A stretch of 64,000 bases of DNA from Pseudomonadota bacterium (GTDB taxonomy: Bacteria; Pseudomonadota; Gammaproteobacteria; UBA9214), in the NCBI GenBank assembly GCA_041395565.1, contig JAWLAI010000007.1, positions 248,001 to 312,000 on the forward strand, given 5' to 3'. Below are positions 1 to 7,165 of this stretch, piece after piece; positions within the stretch are counted from its first letter, which is position 1; every line of letters starts with the position of its first letter. Position numbers and translations under genes: made by a program. A model generated the notes under the pieces. That model was given only the letters and a program-made list of their open reading frames with translations, did not search any database and was not told the DNA's origin.

Positions 1-104
1 CAGTGGCCACGGTTAAAATCGTTTCGAGGGCGGCAGTATACGAACACATCATCCCGCCGTAATCCCGAAATTCGATCGCAAGCCCGCGTCATTCCCGGGA
101 CCGC

Positions 105-147
105 CGCCCTCGTCACTACCCCGCTACGCTCGCTAGTGACGAGGGCG
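105..147. repeat. 14-bp perfect inverted repeat
   Basis: CGCCCTCGTCACTA (105-118) is exactly complementary to TAGTGACGAGGGCG (134-147), with a 15-nt spacer. There is no T-tract on either side, so it is not an obvious intrinsic terminator. In a conjugative element such a hairpin could belong to an oriT or a protein-binding site, but no relaxase gene is in view, so no function is assigned. Confidence 0.6.
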
Positions 148-402
148 CTTCGCCACACAACAAGCGACCCGCCAGGCTCTCGCCTGTCATGCCGCTTGAA
201 AATGACGGTCGGCGCTGGCTTTCAGAACAGAACGCCTGACCACAGGGGCCCACAGGCGCCGCTGACGGCGGCCCCGCCCTTGGCTGCGCGAGTGAGAGGC
301 TCGCTACGCCGTGGCGGGCAAGGCCTGTGGACTCTGTGGACAGCCCGATTTTCGATCGTTCGGGCTGAGGATCGGGAACAGCCAATAGCTAACGGAGCGG
401 CC

Positions 403-417
403 GGTTACAGTGTAACC
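403..417. promoter_or_regulatory. Palindromic site GGTTACA-G-TGTAACC (copy 1)
   Basis: Two perfect 7-bp arms flank one central base. The same palindrome, differing only at the central base and sharing flanks (CGG...ACCACC), occurs at 18297-18311. This copy lies about 170 bp upstream of the hipB start. A shared operator for an island regulator is the simplest reading; the binding protein is unknown. Confidence 0.6.
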
Positions 418-455
418 ACCCGTGACAGGCAGCCGGTGATACTCACCCTGGTTTG

Positions 456-566
456 TACCGTACGTGATATTTTTTGGATATAGGCCGCTTGCACGCCTGT
501 TTTATCACGTACGGTAACTATTTCTTGCCATCGGCCGATCGAGCTGTTATTTTTTACCGTACGGTA
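456..566 (+). promoter_or_regulatory. hipBA promoter with three TACCGTAC operators
   Basis: Site 1, TACCGTACGTGATA (456-469), is the exact reverse complement of site 2, TATCACGTACGGTA (503-516). Site 3 is the palindrome TACCGTACGGTA (555-566), 19 bp before the hipB ATG. A possible promoter (TTGTAC, 17 bp, GGATAT) overlaps site 1. HipB-family antitoxins are known to repress their own operon through several spaced inverted sites; that HipB binds these particular sites is inference. An SD-like AGAGGTG (574-580) precedes the ATG. Confidence 0.7.
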
Positions 567-585
567 TCTTTTTAGAGGTGCGGCC

Positions 586-870
586 ATGACAGAGGAAGAC
601 AATATTTACGGCGCGGTCCAGACGGCCGAGGAACTCGGCCGCTTGGCGCGTGCCCATCGCAAGCACCGGCGCCTGACCCTGGAAACGGTCTCCGGGCTCG
701 GTAACCTGAGCACGCGCTTCCTATCGGAGTTTGAACGGGGCAAGGAGACGGCCGAGATCGGCAAGGTCTTGAAGGCGCTGCGCACCTTAGGCCTGGAGGT
801 CATCATCCAACCACGCGGGCGGGCGACGCCGACTCACCGTACCGGCAAGACCCGTGAGGAGACCCCATGA
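586..870 (+). CDS. hipB: HipB-like XRE-family antitoxin/repressor
   Basis: The 94-residue protein has an XRE-type helix-turn-helix over roughly residues 14-70 (TAEELGRLARAHRKHRRLTL followed by a STRFLSEFERGKETA recognition-helix region), the size and layout of HipB antitoxins. It should bind and neutralise the adjacent HipA-like kinase and repress the operon through the TACCGTAC sites just upstream. Its stop overlaps the hipA start as ATGA (867-870), indicating translational coupling. The ATG at 586 is supported by AGAGGTG five bases upstream. Function rests on family resemblance and gene order. Confidence 0.85.
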   Translation: MTEEDNIYGAVQTAEELGRLARAHRKHRRLTLETVSGLGNLSTRFLSEFERGKETAEIGKVLKALRTLGLEVIIQPRGRATPTHRTGKTREETP

Positions 871-2120
871 GCGACCCCGACATCCTCAACGTCTGGCATG
901 AGCAAAGCCTGGTCGGTCAGCTCTGGCGTAATACGATCGGGGCCATCGGATTTCGCTACGATCCCGCGTGGATCGCCGGTGGCGGCTTCGCCGTGTCCCG
1001 CTCGCTACCGCTGGCGGCCCGGGAGTTCGCCCCTGAGGAAGGCACCGCCCAGCGCTGGTTCGCCAATCTGTTGCCTGAGGGGGCGGTGCGCGAACACATC
1101 GTCCGCGACCTCAAACTGCCGAATACGGATTTCGACCTGCTGCGCGCCATCGGCGGCGAGTGTGCCGGCGCGCTGTCGATTCTACCCGTGGACCGGCAAC
1201 CATCGGGCCAGCGGCAGTACCGTCCGTTGACGGAGAAGGACTTGGCCGAACTGGCGGCGCGCCGCGGACAGATCTACGCTGTCTGGCCGGCGGACGAGCG
1301 CCCGCGATTGTCGCTCGCTGGCGCCCAGGACAAGTGCCCGGTACTGGTGCGCGACGATCAGTATTTTCTGCCGCAGGGCGAAGCACCTTCCAGTCACATC
1401 CTGAAGTTCGAGCTGGCCGACTACCGTCATCTGCCCGCCTACGAGACCTTCACCATACAACTGGCCGCGGCCATCGGCCTGCCGGTGGTCGATATCAGTT
1501 TGCGGTCCATTGGAAAAACCCGGTATGCACAGATTGCGCGCTATGATCGGCTTTGGGATGACAGTGGCGAGGTGCAGCGATTGCACCAGGAGGATTTCTG
1601 CCAGGCCCTGGGTTACGGGCACGAGAAGAAATATCAGGAACACGGTGGACCATCCTTCGCGCAGTGTTACCGCCTGGTGCAGGAGGCCTCCAGCGAGCCG
1701 GCCATCGATGTGCAACACCTGTTGCGCTGGCAGATTTTCAATGTGCTCGCGGGCAACTCAGATGGCCACGCCAAGAACCTCTCCCTGTTGCATTTGCCTG
1801 ATGACGCAACCCGCCTGGCACCGTTCTATGACCTGGTGTGCACACGCGCCATCGAACGCATCGACTACCATCTTGCCTTCGATGTCGGCGGAGAACGCAA
1901 TCCCAGTGTGATCACGCCCGCCCACTGGGAAGCGCTCGCCAAGCAATGTGATGTACGGCCGCAATTCCTGGATAACCTGGTGCGTGAAACGGTGGCCGCT
2001 TTGCAAGAAAAGCTCGGCCCGGTACGGGAAGAATTTGAATCGCACTACGGCTCCTATCCAGCGCTGCAACGCATCGAGCAGGTCGTCACCACACAGTGCC
2101 GACGGATAGCGAAGCGATAG
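867..2120 (+). CDS. hipA: HipA-like serine/threonine kinase toxin
   Basis: At 417 residues it is close to the usual HipA length. The phosphate-binding loop LSLAGAQDK (148-156), the lysine in HILKFE (K180), the catalytic loop GNSDGHAKN (D299) and the metal-binding PFYDL segment (D322) are all present, so the kinase looks intact. HipA kinases phosphorylate translation factors (glutamyl-tRNA synthetase for E. coli HipA) and induce dormancy; the target here is unknown. On a mobile element the pair may act in maintenance. The last 57 codons recur as a diverged fragment at 3871-4044 (40 of 57 residues identical), so this locus has been rearranged. Confidence 0.88.
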   Translation: MSDPDILNVWHEQSLVGQLWRNTIGAIGFRYDPAWIAGGGFAVSRSLPLAAREFAPEEGTAQRWFANLLPEGAVREHIVRDLKLPNTDFDLLRAIGGECAGALSILPVDRQPSGQRQYRPLTEKDLAELAARRGQIYAVWPADERPRLSLAGAQDKCPVLVRDDQYFLPQGEAPSSHILKFELADYRHLPAYETFTIQLAAAIGLPVVDISLRSIGKTRYAQIARYDRLWDDSGEVQRLHQEDFCQALGYGHEKKYQEHGGPSFAQCYRLVQEASSEPAIDVQHLLRWQIFNVLAGNSDGHAKNLSLLHLPDDATRLAPFYDLVCTRAIERIDYHLAFDVGGERNPSVITPAHWEALAKQCDVRPQFLDNLVRETVAALQEKLGPVREEFESHYGSYPALQRIEQVVTTQCRRIAKR

Positions 2121-2178
2121 ATGGTTCGTTTCTATATCCGACCCCGCCTGCGGTGCGGATTGAAGAAACTCTCAACTC

Positions 2179-3159
2179 TTAGGCGGAAACTGGCTGAGCA
2201 AGTACATCAGGGCAGTAATGTACCTCGATGGTCGAGTGTGCAATTTCCTCATGCACCGAAAGCCGCTCCCGGACAACGGCGGGCGTCAGTGTCGCGTCGT
2301 GGGTGACGAGCGTCATGGCACAGGAGTACACCTTCTTGCCCACGCGCCAGACATGCAGATCCGTGATGCGCGTATGCCCGGTATCACTGTCCGTTTCGAT
2401 CACCTCGCGGATTTCATCGACCACCGGGTGATCCATCTCACGGTCCAGCAGCACCTTGCTGGTGTCGGCGATCAGTCCCTTGGCCCACACCGCAACCAAC
2501 ACCGCGCCGACGATACCCATCATCGGGTCGAGCCAGGACCAGCCATAGATCCATCCGCCGACGAGCGCCACGATGGCGAGCACCGAGGTCGCCGCATCGG
2601 CGATAACGTGCAGGTAAGCCGACTTGAGATTCAGATCGTGGTGATGGTCATGATCATGATCATGGTGGTGATCGTGACCATGGGAATGCCCATGATCATG
2701 ATGATGGGCCTTACCGAGTATCATCGCGCAGACGACATTGACGACCAACCCCAGCACGGCGATCACGATCGCTTCCTGGTACTGGATCGGCTGGGGCGAG
2801 ACGATGCGTTCCGCTGATCCGATCACCATCATCGCCGCCACACCCAGCAGGAAAATGGCACTGGCGAAGCCGCCCAGTACCTCGATCTTCCAGGTGCCGA
2901 AGGCGAAGCGCGGGTCCTTGGCGTAGCGACGCGCCGTCGCATAGGCCATCGCCGAAAGACCGATGGCCAGGGCATGGGAACTCATGTGCCAACCGTCGGC
3001 GAGCAGCGCCATCGAGTTGAACCACCAACCGGCGGCGATTTCGACCACCATCATTACCGCGGTGATCCACATTACGATACGCGTGCTGCGTTCTGCCGCC
3101 TCGCTGCTGGCATCGAAGACGTGGTCGTGCGTCCAGGTGGACAGGTTCTCGGTATGCAT
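2179..3159 (-). CDS. dmeF: CDF-family Co/Ni efflux transporter DmeF
   Basis: This 326-residue cation-diffusion-facilitator protein starts with the DmeF-like MHTENLSTWTHDHVFD and has six predicted membrane segments. Metal-site residues are D55/H58 in ALLADGWHM and the HVIAD motif (184-188). A very histidine-rich cytoplasmic loop lies at residues 152-175, followed by a cytoplasmic C-terminal domain. CDF proteins export divalent metal from the cytoplasm using the proton gradient; DmeF subtypes favour cobalt and nickel. The repressor DmeR lies 71 bp upstream on the same strand, the known dmeRF arrangement. The gene converges on hipA with 58 bp between the stops. Confidence 0.88.
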   Translation of the reverse strand: MHTENLSTWTHDHVFDASSEAAERSTRIVMWITAVMMVVEIAAGWWFNSMALLADGWHMSSHALAIGLSAMAYATARRYAKDPRFAFGTWKIEVLGGFASAIFLLGVAAMMVIGSAERIVSPQPIQYQEAIVIAVLGLVVNVVCAMILGKAHHHDHGHSHGHDHHHDHDHDHHHDLNLKSAYLHVIADAATSVLAIVALVGGWIYGWSWLDPMMGIVGAVLVAVWAKGLIADTSKVLLDREMDHPVVDEIREVIETDSDTGHTRITDLHVWRVGKKVYSCAMTLVTHDATLTPAVVRERLSVHEEIAHSTIEVHYCPDVLAQPVSA

Positions 3160-3230
3160 GGTGTATCTCCTCGGGAATCCGGCGATCGTAGCACTCCGAA
3201 CAAGACCACTCGTTCGGGGCGGTACTGTTG

Positions 3231-3509
3231 TTACTTGAGGTATGCGCGAAGCACGTGTATCAACTCGTCGGCACCTTGACTGCGCTCCGCGTCACTGGCG
3301 ATCGCCGGATCGGCGATGTGCGTTCTGACGTGATCCTCCAGCACCTCCGCCATCAATCCATTGATCGCGCCACGCACGGCGGCAATCTGATGCAGTACTT
3401 CGGCGCAGCCCTTTTCGGCCTCAAGCGCCCGTTCCAGGGCCTCGACCTGGCCCCGGATGCGGCGCACGCGGCCCAATAGCTTGGACTTCTGGCGGACGGT
3501 GTGGCTCAT
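3231..3509 (-). CDS. dmeR: DmeR/RcnR-type metal-sensing repressor
   Basis: The start chosen (MSHTVRQK) gives 92 residues, the usual size of CsoR/RcnR-family repressors; a longer reading adds a non-family N-terminus. His3, Cys35, His60 and His64 occupy exactly the positions of the E. coli RcnR Co/Ni ligands, arguing for a Co/Ni rather than a Cu sensor. The family is an all-alpha DNA-binding tetramer that releases a G-tract operator when metal binds. Such a site lies 20 bp upstream (3529-3548). It precedes dmeF on the same strand and presumably represses it together with itself. Confidence 0.88.
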   Translation of the reverse strand: MSHTVRQKSKLLGRVRRIRGQVEALERALEAEKGCAEVLHQIAAVRGAINGLMAEVLEDHVRTHIADPAIASDAERSQGADELIHVLRAYLK

Positions 3510-3528
3510 AACCCCGCTTACCTCATAT

Positions 3529-3548
3529 GGTATAGGGGGGTAGGGTAT
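3529..3548 (-). promoter_or_regulatory. Probable DmeR operator with G6 tract
   Basis: On the plus strand the site reads GGTATAGGGGGGTAGGGTAT, a six-G tract between AT-rich flanks. RcnR/DmeR-family proteins recognise G/C tracts flanked by short inverted AT-rich arms. It lies directly upstream of the dmeR start, where a repressor would block transcription of dmeRF. Confidence 0.7.
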
Positions 3549-3620
3549 CATGAGCGCCGCTAACACGCCACTCGCACTTGTCGATACTCCAATTGGACTC
3601 GCCCGATAGCCAGCGAGACA

Positions 3621-3870
3621 TCACACACCAAGCCCGGTGCCTGCTCCCAATAAGGTCGCCGCACCGAGTAACGCAAACAGCGCGGCTACCACCGTATGCA
3701 CCAACTTCATCGGAATCCGCGCCGCCAACTTATCACCGACAAAGATGGCCGGCACATCGGCGATCAACATCCCCAGCGTCGTTCCCACAACCACCGTGAG
3801 CGGGGCACCGTAGTGAGCTGCCAGAGCGACCGTGGCGATCTGCGTCTTGTCGCCCATCTCGGCAAGGAAT
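3621..3870 (-). pseudogene. C-terminal half of a Gdt1/TMEM165 (UPF0016) transporter
   Basis: Reading from 3870 down to the TGA at 3621 gives about 83 residues beginning FLAEMGDKTQIATVALAA, the second E-x-G-D-K-T signature of the UPF0016/Gdt1 family, followed by two or three hydrophobic segments. Complete bacterial members are about 190 residues with two such motifs; the first half is missing. Upstream of the motif the sequence turns abruptly into the 3' end of a hipA gene on the other strand. Family members transport Mn2+ or Ca2+. This copy has no start of its own and is most likely non-functional. Confidence 0.8.
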
Positions 3871-4044
3871 TGCGATGTGCGACCGCAATTTCTACGTAAT
3901 CTGGCACAAGAGACCATGGCCGCCCTGCAAGATAGACTCGGCCCAGTGAGGGAAAAATTCGAGGCACGTTACGGCGCCTATCCAGCGTTGCAACGCATCG
4001 AGAAGATCGTTACGCAACAATGCCGGAGGACCACCAGGGAGTAG
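3871..4044 (+). pseudogene. Remnant 3' end of a second hipA gene
   Basis: The 57 codons from CDVRPQFLRN to the stop match the last 57 codons of hipA (1947-2120) residue for residue without gaps, 40 of 57 identical (for example LGPVRE and YPALQRIE). Nothing of the kinase core is present and the open frame upstream of CDVR encodes unrelated sequence. The nucleotide sequences differ at many positions, so this is a related but distinct allele rather than a recent copy. With the real hipA end it brackets the dmeRF/Gdt1 segment in direct orientation. Confidence 0.85.
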
Positions 4045-4055
4045 CACGGCTCGCG

Positions 4056-6401
4056 TCAGCGGTCAGTTATCCTGAGCAAACGCAAGCTGTTGGCAATAAC
4101 AATCAGACTCGCGCCCATATCGGCGAACACGGCCATCCACAACGTCGCCTGCCCAAGAACAGCCAGCACGAGAAAGATCGCTTTGAGTCCTAACGCAATG
4201 GTGATGTTCTCCTGGATCGCACGCAATGTCGATCGAGACAAGCGAATGGCAAACGGCAACCGGCTGAGGTCGTCGCTCATCAATACCAGGTCCGCCGTTT
4301 CCAGAGCAGCGTCCGATCCTGCCGCGCCCATGGCGATACCTATGGTCGCCGCAGCCATCGAAGGTGCATCGTTGACGCCGTCACCGACCATACCAACCCT
4401 TGCGTATCGCGCAATGAGGTCCTTGACGGCTTGCACCTTGTCCTCGGGCAGTAGCTCGGATTTGGCTTCGTCGATTCCCAGCTCCCCGGCAATGGTCTGT
4501 GCGGTGCGCCGGTTGTCGCCGGTTAACATCACGATGTGTTGAATGCCAGAACGACGTATGCGTTGCAGACTGCTTTTCGCTTCCGGTCGTACCTTGTCAG
4601 CGATAGCGATGAAACCCATGATCTTGTTCTGATCGCCCAGGATGACCACGGTTTCTCCCTCGGCCTCGTGCCGATCCAGTACGGCCTCGACTTCAGGCGT
4701 GCACAAACCCCGTTCTTCGAATAGCCGGTGATTGCCCAACAGATAATCCTGCCCCTGGACACGCCCCCGAACACCTCGTCCGGTCAGAGCCTGGAAATTT
4801 TCGACCGGTTCGGTTTGTACCTCCATTGATTGAGCATGCTCACGTATGGCTTGCGCCAGGGGATGCTCGGAGCGGGATTCCAGACCGGCCGCAATGCGAA
4901 CAAGATCCTTCTCGGCAGTCGCATTGATCGCTTCAACATGCCGTACACGCGGCCGGGCTTCCGTGAGCGTGCCGGTCTTGTCGATGGCTAGCGCCTTTAG
5001 ATGCCCGATATTCTCCAGGTGTACCCCGCCCTTGATCAACACACCCGCACGGGCACCGCGGGCGAGACCGGAAACGATGGCCACCGGGGTGGAGATCACC
5101 AGGGCGCAGGGACAGGCGATGACCAATAGCACCAGGGCGCGATAGAACCAATCACCGAAAGGCTGGCCGAACAGCAATGGCGGCAGAAAGGTGATCAGGG
5201 CCGCCAGCAGCAGCACGATCGGCGTATAGATCCGTGCAAAGCGGTCGACAAAGGCCTGGGAGGGTGCGCGCGCCGCTTGTGCTTCTTCGATCAAATGAAT
5301 GATGTGTGCCAGGGTTGTGTCGGCCGCCTTATGCGTCACCCGCACATCGAGGCTGCCTTCACCGTTGATAGACCCCGCGTAAACGCTGTCCCCCGGTGCC
5401 TTATCCACTGGCACGGACTCACCGGTGATGGGGGCCTGGTTAATGGCGGAATGTCCCACCATAATCTCACCATCTAGCGGCACCTTCTCGCCAGGACGCA
5501 ATCGGAACACCTCATCGATCCGGACCTCGTCCACTGCAACGGTGACCTCCTTGCCTTCACGCAATACTCGCGCCACGGGCGGCGCCAGTTCCATCAGTGA
5601 CCGCACCGCATGCCGGGCACGGTCCATGGCTCGGCCTTCCAGCACCTGGGCGAGCGCGAACAGGAACACCACCATGGCTGCCTCGTCCCACGCATCGATG
5701 AATAGTGCGCCGACCACGGCGACACTCATCAGAAAATTCATATCCAGTGCGCCATGGCGCGCGGCTGCGACGCCTTTACGGGCAATGAACCAGCCGCCGC
5801 TCAGGATGGCCAACGCGTACACCAACTTTTCCCACGGACTGGCGGGCTGGATGAAATGCAGCACCAAGCCAATGGCGGTTAATACACCCGCTGTGAGTGT
5901 TGAGACCAGTCGGCCATGACGCTGCCAGAGACCGGCCACCTCTCTCGATTCACCGAATGGCGCCGCCTTGAGACCTACACTGTCCAGGGCGGCGATCAGA
6001 TGCCCCACCGGCAAGGTGCTATTGTCATGGACCACGGTCAGGCGCTCAGTCATCAGGTTGACCTCGAATCGCTCCAGCCCACGCAATCCGGTTAACGCCT
6101 TTTCCACCAGCGCTGTTTCTTCCGCACAGTCCATGCCTTCAACACGCAACACGCTCGTGACCCGTGCGGCACCCTCGACGACGCCATAACCCAGTGTACG
6201 TACGGTGTCACGTATCCTGTTTACGTTTTCAGTTGAGAACACCTGCGCCGACAAGGTCTCGCTGGCGAAGTCCACATGCACTTCAGTCACTCCCGGTAAC
6301 TCGCCCACCACTTTCTCGACCTTGGCAGCGCAATCGGGGCAGTCCATGCCGCCAATGCGGCATTGAAATCTCTCTCTGTCTTGGTGGCTCTCTTTACTCA
6401 T
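4056..6401 (-). CDS. cadA: Zn/Cd/Pb-translocating P-type ATPase
   Basis: The 781-residue protein has two N-terminal heavy-metal-associated domains: GMDCPDCAAK (C21, C24), and a second with GMDCAEE in which only one cysteine (C92) is left beside acidic residues. TGES (326-329), the membrane motif CPC (C430, C432), DKTGTLT (D474) and GDGVNDAP follow. The C-terminal membrane region has a lysine (LKAIFLVLA) and an aspartate (ADMGASL) typical of Zn/Cd/Pb (PIB-2) pumps. It exports metal from cytoplasm to periplasm, where the CzcCBA complex could pass it outside. It is the last gene of the minus-strand metal operon, 12 bp after the lipoprotein gene. Confidence 0.93.
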   Translation of the reverse strand: MSKESHQDRERFQCRIGGMDCPDCAAKVEKVVGELPGVTEVHVDFASETLSAQVFSTENVNRIRDTVRTLGYGVVEGAARVTSVLRVEGMDCAEETALVEKALTGLRGLERFEVNLMTERLTVVHDNSTLPVGHLIAALDSVGLKAAPFGESREVAGLWQRHGRLVSTLTAGVLTAIGLVLHFIQPASPWEKLVYALAILSGGWFIARKGVAAARHGALDMNFLMSVAVVGALFIDAWDEAAMVVFLFALAQVLEGRAMDRARHAVRSLMELAPPVARVLREGKEVTVAVDEVRIDEVFRLRPGEKVPLDGEIMVGHSAINQAPITGESVPVDKAPGDSVYAGSINGEGSLDVRVTHKAADTTLAHIIHLIEEAQAARAPSQAFVDRFARIYTPIVLLLAALITFLPPLLFGQPFGDWFYRALVLLVIACPCALVISTPVAIVSGLARGARAGVLIKGGVHLENIGHLKALAIDKTGTLTEARPRVRHVEAINATAEKDLVRIAAGLESRSEHPLAQAIREHAQSMEVQTEPVENFQALTGRGVRGRVQGQDYLLGNHRLFEERGLCTPEVEAVLDRHEAEGETVVILGDQNKIMGFIAIADKVRPEAKSSLQRIRRSGIQHIVMLTGDNRRTAQTIAGELGIDEAKSELLPEDKVQAVKDLIARYARVGMVGDGVNDAPSMAAATIGIAMGAAGSDAALETADLVLMSDDLSRLPFAIRLSRSTLRAIQENITIALGLKAIFLVLAVLGQATLWMAVFADMGASLIVIANSLRLLRITDR

Positions 6402-6413
6402 ATGTCACTAGGG

Positions 6414-6836
6414 TCATTCACAATGGAGCTGCTTACATGAGAAAACAGCGCGGGTATCGTGCGTCACGCGTATCGTGCTGCCCGCAGCAGTCGCTGGTTT
6501 TAACGTGGTGTGAAATGTTGCGTATCTCGCTTTGACGCTGCGTCGGTGATATTCGATAACGGCTTCTTTCACTATTTCACCATCAGGGCCGATCACCTGC
6601 AGATCGATATGCCCCGGAATAGAACCCCGGACAGGGGGCCAGCGCACCACCTCACCGCGCAGCGTGACTTCGCCGTCCTCCTGGACAACATTGACGGACC
6701 TGACGGTCGCCCACCTTGAAGATACCTTTTCGATCTGCACGGTATTGTCACGGACGAGATCCCTACCCGTCGTGGCGCATCCGGTAATGAAGAGGGTGGC
6801 CAAAATAGCTAGACGACGGCCCCATTTTGCGATCAT
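6414..6836 (-). CDS. Small lipoprotein in the metal-efflux operon
   Basis: The 140-residue protein has a short basic N-terminus, a hydrophobic stretch and the lipobox FITGC, so it should be a lipid-anchored envelope protein of about 120 mature residues. The rest looks beta-rich (VNVVQEDGEVTLRGEVVRW, IPGHIDLQVIGPDG). I do not recognise a named family. Its ATG overlaps the stop of the PII-like gene (ATGA, 6833-6836), so it is translated with that gene, between the RND pump and the P-type ATPase. A periplasmic metal-related or assembly role is inferred from context only. Confidence 0.75.
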   Translation of the reverse strand: MIAKWGRRLAILATLFITGCATTGRDLVRDNTVQIEKVSSRWATVRSVNVVQEDGEVTLRGEVVRWPPVRGSIPGHIDLQVIGPDGEIVKEAVIEYHRRSVKARYATFHTTLKPATAAGSTIRVTHDTRAVFSCKQLHCE

Positions 6837-7165
6837 GGCGTTTCCTCCTGTGCTTCATCGATAACATGGCTGCGAATCACCTCGCTGATGTAGATCCAGC
6901 CCGCCTCGGGTTGGCCGGTGCGGCCGTTCTCCCGGATCAGCTGTACCGCTGCGTCGACGCGCTCATCCTCACACACCAGCTCCAGCTTGACCTCGGTGAT
7001 GGTCTCCTCGCCCAGTTCGATGGAGTAGTCGCGCTCCCGTTCATCGAGCGCCGCCAGCATGCCCTTGACGTCCACCACCGAGAGGTTGCCGTAACCCGCT
7101 CCTTTCAGGGCTCGGATCACGTCGGCGGCGCGGTTGCGGTGGATGAAGGCCTTGATCTCTTTCAT
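6833..7165 (-). CDS. PII-like regulatory protein linked to the RND pump
   Basis: The 110-residue protein starts MKEIKAFIHRNRAADVIRAL, has the PII beta-alpha-beta core, a T-loop-like region (LDERERDYSIELGEETITEV) without the uridylylatable tyrosine of GlnB, and a B-loop equivalent GRTGQPEAGWIYISEV. PII-family members of the 'new group' are known beside CusA/CzcA-type pumps. The ATG overlaps the stop of czcA (7162-7165) and its own stop overlaps the lipoprotein start, so three genes are translationally coupled. It may bind nucleotide, or possibly metal, and modulate efflux; the ligand and target are unknown. Confidence 0.85.
   Translation of the reverse strand: MKEIKAFIHRNRAADVIRALKGAGYGNLSVVDVKGMLAALDERERDYSIELGEETITEVKLELVCEDERVDAAVQLIRENGRTGQPEAGWIYISEVIRSHVIDEAQEETP

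Larger units (their letters stand above)
1..585. other. Non-coding left edge of the island
   Basis: I see no convincing gene here; the short open frames have no family-like sequence. The stretch holds a 14-bp inverted repeat (105-147), C/G-rich repeats including two close copies of TGTGGAC near 326-345, the palindrome GGTTACAGTGTAACC (403-417) and three TACCGTAC-type sites that run up to the hipB start. It therefore looks like a regulatory or possibly transfer/replication region rather than coding sequence. Where the mobile element ends on this side cannot be seen. Confidence 0.6.

Noticed and set aside
136..483. 115-codon open frame at the left edge
   Set aside because: No family-like sequence, spans inverted repeats and the palindromic operator, and lacks a ribosome binding site.
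2641..2710. Tandem-looking CAT/GAT-rich repeat
   Set aside because: It is the coding sequence of the His/Asp-rich loop of DmeF, a normal feature of CDF transporters.
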